Assembly: GCF_000813005.1 (NCBI RefSeq)
Contig: NZ_JSYP01000032.1
Span: forward strand, 1-47,771
DNA length: 47,771 nt
Source: Flavobacterium sp. KMS
Lineage (GTDB): Bacteria > Bacteroidota > Bacteroidia > Flavobacteriales > Flavobacteriaceae
Direction: 5' to 3'
Part shown: piece by piece, positions 41,033 to 47,771 of the stretch
How the letters are laid out: the number at the start of each line of letters is the position of its first letter
Numbering within the stretch: position 1 is the first letter of the stretch
Notes under the pieces: model-generated
What the model was told of the DNA's origin: nothing
What the model saw: the letters and a program-made list of their open reading frames with translations, nothing else
Database searches by the model: none
Position numbers and translations under genes: made by a program

Positions 41033-42817
41033 TTATTCTATCGTCATAGATCTTAACTTAGTTCTATAAGCTTCTAAAGCTATAGATTTGGAGATGAAGC
41101 CGTAATATTTCCCATTTCTTATTACAGGTAAAAATGCCACTTTAGATGCTTCAAATTTATTCATCACCGTTTCCATGCTATCTATTGATGAGATAGTAGC
41201 TGGAGGAGTTTTCATAACATCTTTTATCAAGGTGTATTTTACTCGGTACACATTAAATATAATCTCACGAATATCATTAAAATGTACAATCCCTACTAAT
41301 TCACCATCGTTATTTACGACCGCGAAAACAACTTGATTAGAATGTGATATATAATCGACTAGCTTACTAAGATGCTCATCTGGAGAAACAGTTAAATAGT
41401 CAGTTTGAATGATAGAATCAATTTCTAAAGTCGATAAAATATTAGAATCTTTATTGCTGGTAAAAGCATGACCTTTTTTTGCTAAACCTTTTACGTCAAG
41501 CGAATATTTCTCAAAACGTTTAGAAATAGCAAAACTTATAGATGAAACTATCATAAGAGGAATCATTAAGCTATAACCACCAGTAATTTCTGCAATCAAG
41601 AAAATTGCTGTAAGAGGTGCATGAAATAATCCGCTTAATATTCCAGCCATTCCTACCATGGTAAAATTACTAATAGGCAATTTTGAAAGTCCGATTAGGG
41701 TAACAAATTTTGAAAAGAAATACCCTAGATAAGAACCTAAAAATAAAGAAGGAGCAAAGTTTCCTCCATTACCACCACTACCAATAGTTAGGCCAGAAGC
41801 AAAAACTTTCATCATCATAGTACATCCCACAAAAAGTAGTAAAACCCATTGATTGTTTCTGAAGCTTGCAAATAAGGTATTGTCAAGTAATTTCCCTGGA
41901 TCGCTTTCGGATAAAGTTTTTATACTTTCATATCCCTCACCAAATAATGTTGGAAAGATAAAAATTAAAACTGCTAACATCGAAGAACCAAATAAAGCTT
42001 TTTTATAAGGGCTTAATTTTAATTTGGAAAAATAATGTTCGACTCTCTGAAAATTTCTAGCGTAATAAACGGCTACAAATCCAGTTAATACACCTAGAAG
42101 TACGTAGAAAGGTATATTATGATAATCGAATGTTTGTTGTTGCTTAAAATTTAATAAGATGTTTTCGTCTAAAACAATTGCAGAAACTAAAGCACCAGTG
42201 GCAGCCGAAATCATAATTGGGGTAAATGCCGAAATACTTACATCGACCAATAAAACTTCGATAGCAAAAAGAACTCCAGCAATTGGCGCATTAAATGCCG
42301 CTGCAATTCCAGCTGCAACACCGCAACCTATAAGTAAAGTTCTGTCTTTATAAGGTAGTTTATAGTTTTGTGCATAATTAGAACCAAATGCTGCTCCAGT
42401 AACCACAATTGGACTTTCTAAACCTGCAGATCCACCAAGACCAACAGTAAGAGAGCTTGTAATGATTTGGGCATACATTTGTTTTTTGGGTATAATACTC
42501 GCTTTCTTGGCAACAGTATATAATATCTGCGAAGTACCTTTTTCAATAGTTCCGCCTAAAACTCTTTTTACAACAAAAACAGTAAGTAAAATACCAATAA
42601 TGGGTAATATACTATTGATGAAGCTTAATTTTAAAATACCATTAATGTAAGTGGCAAACGAAAATACACTGTGAGCAAATGTCTTTAAAACAATTACAGC
42701 AAAGGCGCATGAAATACCAACCAAAACACTGGACAAGAATATAAATTGCTTTTGCGTCAATACAGATTGCAGCATTGCAATAATCGATTCAAATCTCCGG
42801 ATGTATTTTTTTAACAT
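41033..42817 (-). CDS. ClC-type chloride channel or H+/Cl- antiporter with CBS domains
   Basis: 594 residues with about 10-12 membrane helices in the first 440. ClC selectivity-filter signatures: GLGGSAGLESPIV (the Glu corresponds to the gating Glu of the GREGP motif), GSGGNGGNFAPSLFLG, and MAGILSGLFHAPLTAIFL. Two CBS domains at the C-terminus (about 465-590; DSIIQTDYLTVSPDEHLSKL and DVMKTPPATISSIDSMETVM) probably sense nucleotides. Whether it is a channel or an exchanger is not settled by sequence. The Fic gene follows on the same strand after 63 bp. Confidence 0.93.
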   Translation of the reverse strand: MLKKYIRRFESIIAMLQSVLTQKQFIFLSSVLVGISCAFAVIVLKTFAHSVFSFATYINGILKLSFINSILPIIGILLTVFVVKRVLGGTIEKGTSQILYTVAKKASIIPKKQMYAQIITSSLTVGLGGSAGLESPIVVTGAAFGSNYAQNYKLPYKDRTLLIGCGVAAGIAAAFNAPIAGVLFAIEVLLVDVSISAFTPIMISAATGALVSAIVLDENILLNFKQQQTFDYHNIPFYVLLGVLTGFVAVYYARNFQRVEHYFSKLKLSPYKKALFGSSMLAVLIFIFPTLFGEGYESIKTLSESDPGKLLDNTLFASFRNNQWVLLLFVGCTMMMKVFASGLTIGSGGNGGNFAPSLFLGSYLGYFFSKFVTLIGLSKLPISNFTMVGMAGILSGLFHAPLTAIFLIAEITGGYSLMIPLMIVSSISFAISKRFEKYSLDVKGLAKKGHAFTSNKDSNILSTLEIDSIIQTDYLTVSPDEHLSKLVDYISHSNQVVFAVVNNDGELVGIVHFNDIREIIFNVYRVKYTLIKDVMKTPPATISSIDSMETVMNKFEASKVAFLPVIRNGKYYGFISKSIALEAYRTKLRSMTIE

Positions 42818-42845
42818 TATGTTTTAAAAAAGTTATGTAATAGTG

Positions 42846-42853
42846 CAAATTTA
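42846..42853 (-). promoter_or_regulatory. -7 box candidate for the ClC gene
   Basis: TAAATTTG on the minus strand is an exact TAnnTTTG match, 28 bp before the ATG. A TTG lies 12 nt further up, nearer than usual. Confidence 0.45.
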
Positions 42854-42882
42854 GCTTTTAGAACCCAAACTATATAATTTTA

Positions 42883-42916
42883 AAGCTGTTAATCTCTCGA
42901 AAGAAATTAACAGCTT
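42883..42916 (-). terminator. Terminator of the ggt gene
   Basis: AAGCTGTTAAT (42883-42893) and its inverse (42906-42916) form an 11-bp stem with a 12-nt loop, about 30 bp after the ggt stop on the minus strand. The T tract is weak on that strand. Confidence 0.6.
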
Positions 42917-42945
42917 CAAAAAAAGACATTTTATATGTTATTTAA

Positions 42946-44631
42946 TTAAAAACCAACAGCTGTATCATCTCCACGGAAATCAGCACCACCTTCTAGAGTT
43001 TTGTTTGGTAAAACCAAAATAGCATCTACTTTTCCAATTACAGGAGGATTTTTTTCGTTGATGATATAATTTTTGGTTTTTAAATATTCAAGTGTTTTCG
43101 AATCAAAAGCTTTTGGTTCAAAGCTAATATTGTCAGGTAACCATTGGTGATGAAAACGAGGTGCATTCACAGCTTCCTGCATACTAAAATTGTATTCATG
43201 CACATTTAAAATAGTTTGCAAAACCGATGTAATGATTGTAGAACCACCAGGAGTTCCAACAACCATATATAAACTACCATTTTTTTCCACAATTGTAGGA
43301 GTCATAGAACTTAGCATTCTTTTTTGAGGAGCAATACTATTAGCTTCATTTCCTACTAATCCAAACATATTAGGTTCTCCAGGTTTTACGCTAAAATCAT
43401 CCATTTCGTTGTTTAGGAAAAAACCTAGTTCATCACAGTAATACTTAGAACCGTATGCATCGTTAATTGTCGTTGTTGCTGCAACAGCATTCCCAAATTG
43501 ATCTACGATTGAATAATGAGTTGTTTCAGTACTTTCGCTATATTTTATTTCTCCATGTTTTACATCCGAAGACAAAGTAGCTTTGTCAAAACTAAAAGTA
43601 GACATTCTTTGTTTTAAATAATCATCTGAAAGTAATCCTTTTAATGGGATTTTTACAAAATCAGGATCGCCTAAAAAGTAACTTCTATCAGCATAAGCTC
43701 TTCTTTCTGCTTCTACAATTACTTGAATTGCTTCCGCAGAATTATGTCCCATTTTTTCTAAATCATAAGGTTCAATCATTTTTAGTATTTGTGCCAAACA
43801 AATTCCACCACTACTAGGTGGAGACATCGAAGTAATTTTTAAATCTTTGTAATTAAAAGTTAATGGTTTTCTCCATTTTACTTCATATGATGCTAAATCT
43901 TTCATAGAGATAATCCCACCTCTTTTGTTAAGATAATCAACTAATATTTTAGCAGTTTTTCCTTTGTAAAATTCATCACGACCATTTTTCTGAATCCTTT
44001 TTAAAGTTTCTGCAAGAGCAGAATATTTTATAGTATCATTTTCTTTATATACGGTCGCTAACAAAGTATTTTTGCCGTTTCTTTCTATAATTACATCTCG
44101 GTAATTGTTTAAACGCTCTTCTTGTTTTTTAGTCACAATTACACCTCTTTCTGCTAGTGCTATAACAGGTTCTAAAATTGTTGACATAGGTAAGGAGCCA
44201 AATTTTTTGTGTACTGCAAAAACTCCTGCAACAGTTCCAGGTATTCCAATGGCTAGAGCAGTTTCAGTACTTTTTCCTTTAATAACGTTTCCGTCTTTAT
44301 CAAGAAACATATCTTTGGTAGCTTTCAGAGGAGCTCTTTCTCTATAATCAATAGATCCAACTTCACCATTTGCTTTTCGGTAGACCATAAATCCTCCTCC
44401 GCCAATGTTTCCTGCGTATGGGAAGGCTACAGCCAATGCTAATTCGGTAGCAACCATAGCATCAAATGCATTTCCTCCTTTTTTCATAATGTCGGAACCA
44501 ATTTTGGATGCTTCAGCTCGTGCCGAAACAACCATTGCTTTGCTGGTAACTAATCCTGTTGGTTGATTAGTTGTGTTTTGGGCAAAAGAGGTAAGCGAGA
44601 TAAAATAGCATAAAAAGGCAATCTTCTTCAT
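42946..44631 (-). CDS. ggt: Gamma-glutamyltransferase
   Basis: 561 residues with a signal peptide (MKKIAFLCYFISLTSFAQ), so it acts in the periplasm or outside. The precursor cleaves itself before a Thr that becomes the catalytic nucleophile; that Thr is T370 in ESTETTHYSIVDQFGNAV. Other conserved stretches: GGNAFDAMVA, GNIGGGGFMVYR, DYRERAP with the substrate-binding Arg, SPPSSGGICL and GTPGGSTII. It hydrolyses glutathione and other gamma-glutamyl compounds. Its ATG overlaps the stop of the ACP-phosphodiesterase-like gene, so the two are co-translated. Confidence 0.96.
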   Translation of the reverse strand: MKKIAFLCYFISLTSFAQNTTNQPTGLVTSKAMVVSARAEASKIGSDIMKKGGNAFDAMVATELALAVAFPYAGNIGGGGFMVYRKANGEVGSIDYRERAPLKATKDMFLDKDGNVIKGKSTETALAIGIPGTVAGVFAVHKKFGSLPMSTILEPVIALAERGVIVTKKQEERLNNYRDVIIERNGKNTLLATVYKENDTIKYSALAETLKRIQKNGRDEFYKGKTAKILVDYLNKRGGIISMKDLASYEVKWRKPLTFNYKDLKITSMSPPSSGGICLAQILKMIEPYDLEKMGHNSAEAIQVIVEAERRAYADRSYFLGDPDFVKIPLKGLLSDDYLKQRMSTFSFDKATLSSDVKHGEIKYSESTETTHYSIVDQFGNAVAATTTINDAYGSKYYCDELGFFLNNEMDDFSVKPGEPNMFGLVGNEANSIAPQKRMLSSMTPTIVEKNGSLYMVVGTPGGSTIITSVLQTILNVHEYNFSMQEAVNAPRFHHQWLPDNISFEPKAFDSKTLEYLKTKNYIINEKNPPVIGKVDAILVLPNKTLEGGADFRGDDTAVGF

Positions 44632-45212
44632 AATGAAAGTAATTTGTGATTAACGTGTTGTTTTAAATCTTCAAAAAATTCGGTAAATTCAGCTTCAAAT
44701 TCGGTATAGAATTCTTTTAATTCCGCTGTAGCGAATTGCATTTTTGAAGTGTTTTTTGTTCTGCGATCCATCTGAGTCAGGATATGATTAATCCCCTCGA
44801 TGGTTTGGTAACTTACCAGCCAGTTTTCGTGAAACATAATAGGCATTATGCGTTGTGTTTTTTCGCTTAAAATACTATGATTTTCAGCCAAAGAATTATA
44901 AAATCGATCAACAAAATCATTGAGATTTTCATCTGAATAAGTTTTCCAGTTTTTGGCTAAAAAATGATCGTAAAATATATCAATAATTACACCAGCATAA
45001 TGATGGTATTTTTCATGAAGTTTTTTGGTGCTTTGTCTAAAAACAGGATGAGCATCAGTATAAGTGTCTATGGCGCGATGTAAAATGATCCCCTTTTGAA
45101 CTTCAGCAGGAAAATTTTCAAATTGTTTCCCCCGAATTCCATCGGCCATAAAGTTGCCGATTTTAATCAAATCATTATCGCCAGAAAGATATATATGAGC
45201 TAGGAAATTCAT
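44628..45212 (-). CDS. acpH: Acyl carrier protein phosphodiesterase-like protein
   Basis: 194 residues from ATG 45212, the length of E. coli AcpH (193). It starts MNFLAHIYLSGDNDLIKIGNFMAD and has ILHRAIDTYTDAHPVFRQS, HHYAGVIIDIFYDHFLAKNW and MFHENWLVSYQTIEGI, the His/Asp-rich pattern of the ACP phosphodiesterase (HD-like) family. E. coli AcpH removes 4'-phosphopantetheine from ACP. The frame is open 13 codons further up, but that start would add residues absent from the family. Overlaps ggt by 4 nt. Confidence 0.88.
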   Translation of the reverse strand: MNFLAHIYLSGDNDLIKIGNFMADGIRGKQFENFPAEVQKGIILHRAIDTYTDAHPVFRQSTKKLHEKYHHYAGVIIDIFYDHFLAKNWKTYSDENLNDFVDRFYNSLAENHSILSEKTQRIMPIMFHENWLVSYQTIEGINHILTQMDRRTKNTSKMQFATAELKEFYTEFEAEFTEFFEDLKQHVNHKLLSL

Positions 45213-45369
45213 TTTTATAGGAGTTACTAAGGTTCTAAAAGCAGAAGGCACTAAGTTTACTCATGTAAAAGTATAAAAACTTTTCAACTCATTTGACTAA
45301 AAACAGAATGCTTTGACTACTTTTTTAAAATCTTGGCTTTTTATTCTCTTACTTACTCGGCAACTTTTT

Positions 45370-45377
45370 TATATTTG
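45370..45377 (+). promoter_or_regulatory. -7 box candidate for glmM
   Basis: TATATTTG, an exact TAnnTTTG match, ends 24 bp before the glmM ATG. A TTG is present at 45333-45335, too far up to be a standard -33 partner. Confidence 0.5.
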
Positions 45378-45401
45378 TAGCTATAACCATAACTCAATAT
45401 A

Positions 45402-46790
45402 ATGACTTTAATAAAATCGATATCAGGGATAAGAGGAACAATTGGTGGTAAAGTAGGGGACAATCTTACACCAGTTGATGCAGTAAAATTTGCTTCGGCC
45501 TATGGAACTTTCCTTAAAAATAATATTAAAAAAGAAAAACTAACGGTTGTAATTGGTCGTGACGCGAGAATTTCAGGTCCAATGATTCATAATTTAGTTG
45601 TAAATACACTAGTAGGTTTAGGAATTAATGTAATAGACCTGGGTCTTTCGACAACACCAACAGTAGAAGTTGCTGTCCCTTTAGAAAAAGCAGATGGAGG
45701 AATAATACTTACTGCATCACATAATCCAAAACAATGGAATGCATTAAAATTATTGAATGAAAAGGGAGAATTCCTTAATGGAGCAGAAGGAGCAAAGATT
45801 TTAGAAATTGCCGAAGCAGAAGCTTTCGATTTCTCAGATGTAGATAGTTTAGGCGAAATTACAATTAATGACGCTTATATGGATATTCATATCGATGAAG
45901 TTTTGAATTTGCCTTTAGTAGATGTTGAAGCAGTAAAAGCAGCAAAATTTAAAGTTGTTGTAGATGGTGTGAATTCTTCTGGGGGAATTATTATTCCAAA
46001 ATTATTAGAGTTAATGGGTGTTGAAGTAGTAAAATTATACTGCGAACCAAACGGACATTTTCCTCATAACCCAGAACCGTTAAAAGAGCATCTTACAGAT
46101 ATCTCCGAATTGGTTGTGAAAGAAAAAGCGCATTTAGGAGTAGTAGTAGATCCAGATGTAGATCGTTTGGCCTTTATTTGTGAAGATGGAGAAATGTTTG
46201 GCGAGGAATATACTCTTGTAGCTTGTGCTGATTATGTTTTAAGTAAAACTCCAGGGAATACAGTTTCGAATATGTCATCATCTCGTGCTTTAAGAGACGT
46301 TACGGTTGCTCATGGCGGAAAATACGAAGCCAGTGCAGTAGGAGAAGTGAATGTAGTAGAGTTGATGAAAAAAAACAATGCTATTATTGGAGGAGAAGGA
46401 AATGGAGGAATCATTTATCCAGAATCTCATTACGGAAGAGATAGTTTGGTAGGAGTTGCATTGTTTTTGACACATTTGGCAAATAAAAAAATGACAGTTT
46501 CGGCTTTGCGTGCTTCATATCCAGAGTATTATATGAGCAAAAACAAAATCGAATTAACACCACAAATCGATGTTGATGCTATTCTGGTTGCAATGACTGA
46601 GAAATATAAAAATGAAGACATCACTACTATTGATGGAGTAAAAATTGATTTTGCTACAGAATGGGTGCATTTAAGAAAATCGAATACAGAGCCAATTATT
46701 CGTATTTATACCGAAGCACCATCACAAGAAAAAGCAGATGTTCTTGCTTTGAGAATTATAGATGAGATAAAAGCAATCGCAGGAATTTAA
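45402..46790 (+). CDS. glmM: Phosphoglucosamine mutase
   Basis: 462 residues of the alpha-phosphohexomutase family. Four signature loops are present: active-site phosphoserine TASHNPKQWNALK (S106), metal loop DPDVDRLAFI, sugar-binding loop GGEGNGGIIYPESHYGRDS, and phosphate-binding RKSNTEPIIRIYTE. GlmM converts glucosamine 6-phosphate to glucosamine 1-phosphate for UDP-GlcNAc, peptidoglycan and lipid A. The overall length and loops fit GlmM of Bacteroidota; phosphomannomutase is the alternative and cannot be fully excluded. Confidence 0.92.
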   Translation: MTLIKSISGIRGTIGGKVGDNLTPVDAVKFASAYGTFLKNNIKKEKLTVVIGRDARISGPMIHNLVVNTLVGLGINVIDLGLSTTPTVEVAVPLEKADGGIILTASHNPKQWNALKLLNEKGEFLNGAEGAKILEIAEAEAFDFSDVDSLGEITINDAYMDIHIDEVLNLPLVDVEAVKAAKFKVVVDGVNSSGGIIIPKLLELMGVEVVKLYCEPNGHFPHNPEPLKEHLTDISELVVKEKAHLGVVVDPDVDRLAFICEDGEMFGEEYTLVACADYVLSKTPGNTVSNMSSSRALRDVTVAHGGKYEASAVGEVNVVELMKKNNAIIGGEGNGGIIYPESHYGRDSLVGVALFLTHLANKKMTVSALRASYPEYYMSKNKIELTPQIDVDAILVAMTEKYKNEDITTIDGVKIDFATEWVHLRKSNTEPIIRIYTEAPSQEKADVLALRIIDEIKAIAGI

Positions 46791-46811
46791 TTTTCACGAT
46801 AAAATGGAATA

Positions 46812-46843
46812 AAAAATACCCGAAATCAATTTCGGGTATTTTT
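46812..46843 (+). terminator. Rho-independent terminator of glmM
   Basis: A perfect 14-bp stem (AAAAATACCCGAAA with TTTCGGGTATTTTT) and 4-nt loop, 21 bp after the stop codon. Confidence 0.9.
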
Positions 46844-47043
46844 GTTTGTGAAATTAACATGATGTTTATTAGTTAATAAATTTGTTGGGATTTATATATT
46901 TGAACTATGTCATCGTTAATATTTAAAATGTATTTTATTCATAAACTTTAATTTGATTGCAATAACTTGAATTATTGGAATAGATCAGTTTTATTTTTAT
47001 CGAAAATAACATTCTAAATTTAAAAATAATAATATCAAAAATA

Positions 47044-47771
47044 ATGAAAAAAATATTTTATATATTTTTAGTTTCTGTACTAATACTCTCTTCTTGCTCT
47101 AAAGATGATGATTATGAAAATGATTCTACGAATATTTTATTAAGAAAAGAGATTGGTAAAGAAAATAATAAAGAGACATACTCTTCTGAAAATGTATATA
47201 ACGGAAATAGAATAGTTAGTAGTGGTGACATTAGTTTTACGTATACAGGAAATTATATTACTAAACAGGCTTCAGCTTACTATACATATGAGTTTGGATA
47301 TGATAATGGAAAGTTAGTTAGTTATACAGAAAAATTTACTGGGGATAATGGTTTCTCGAAAACTGCTTATACGCATAACGTAGACGGAACTGTTTCGTTT
47401 AAAAAGTACTTTGTTTTTAACTCAACAGAAACAGAAAAAGCAACTGGTACTCTCACATTTAAAAATGGTAATCTTGTGAAAAAAGAGTATGTATATAAAG
47501 ATAATCAAGAAGTTGTGATTCAAACGACAATAAAAGAATATGATACTATGAACAATCCGTATAAAAATATTTTGGGTTGTGATTTATTGTTTGATGATGA
47601 CCGATTTCTTAGTATGTTAAATGGTAATAGAAATAACATAGTTAAAACTACGTCAACTACTTCAAATGTACAAGAGTTTTTCTTAGATTCTCTTCAAAAA
47701 ACGATAAGTATATTTGAATACTCATACAATTCAAAAGGATTTCCAATTTTAAGAAGTAGTATTGATAATAA
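47044..47771 (+). CDS. Surface lipoprotein, 3' end outside window
   Basis: The frame is open from ATG 47044 to the window edge (242 full codons). The signal peptide ends in a lipobox (SVLILSSC) and the mature end reads CSKDDDYEND, which fits the Bacteroidota lipoprotein export signal for surface display. The body holds repeated Tyr-rich strand pairs such as YYTYEFGYDNGKLVSYTEKF and FEYSYNSKGFPI, like the YD-type or MORN-like sheet repeats seen in many Flavobacterium lipoproteins. Function unknown. Confidence 0.85.
   Translation, partial: MKKIFYIFLVSVLILSSCSKDDDYENDSTNILLRKEIGKENNKETYSSENVYNGNRIVSSGDISFTYTGNYITKQASAYYTYEFGYDNGKLVSYTEKFTGDNGFSKTAYTHNVDGTVSFKKYFVFNSTETEKATGTLTFKNGNLVKKEYVYKDNQEVVIQTTIKEYDTMNNPYKNILGCDLLFDDDRFLSMLNGNRNNIVKTTSTTSNVQEFFLDSLQKTISIFEYSYNSKGFPILRSSIDN

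Overview
The window looks like a chromosomal segment of a Flavobacterium-type member of the Bacteroidota. Evidence seen in the sequence: AT-rich DNA, signal peptides ending in FAQ or YAQ, lipoproteins whose mature ends read CSSDDN or CSKDDD, an adhesin with SprB-type repeats, exact TAnnTTTG promoter boxes, and no clear Shine-Dalgarno sites. Most of it is ordinary core chromosome. I see no prophage, defence island, CRISPR array, transposase or tRNA.

Left part (1-9400). A truncated surface adhesin on the minus strand (choice-of-anchor L domain plus SprB-like repeats) faces about 800 bp of AT-rich DNA. Then comes a polyphosphate module: SixA-type phosphohistidine phosphatase, polyphosphate kinase, and a Ppx/GppA phosphatase. 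A TMEM175-type channel, a Crp/Fnr regulator, a saccharopine-dehydrogenase-like protein and a quinone-reductase-like flavoprotein follow.

Middle (9500-23000). dnaX is split into two frames across a run of ten A; a -1 shift on the run joins them into a full tau subunit. Small secreted proteins follow (TIMP/NTR-like, lipocalin-like, BON lipoprotein, BON-LysM protein, NTF2-like, NIPSNAP), then RNase P RNA (rnpB), PanE, and a two-component system (response regulator and histidine kinase) divergent from a secreted hydrolase and an outer-membrane barrel protein.

Right part (23000-47771). Mostly housekeeping: RsmD with DUF3822, a RecD-like helicase, a YgiD-type dioxygenase, a PQQ-like propeller protein, KdsB, a fused 2-oxoacid dehydrogenase E1, an M1-like protein with a ruined zinc site fused to a barrel, a LOG-family protein, UvrA, a Fic protein, a ClC channel with CBS domains, gamma-glutamyltransferase, an ACP-phosphodiesterase-like protein, GlmM, and the start of a surface lipoprotein.

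The most unusual content is between the genes. Many intergenic gaps are filled with short palindromic repeats of several families. One, present three times (15173, 30255, 36756), keeps its stems through compensatory base changes and is a good candidate for a structured RNA. Another is MITE-like (three copies, two of them flanking the response regulator gene). Others are a 25-bp perfect inverted repeat and a three-unit direct repeat.
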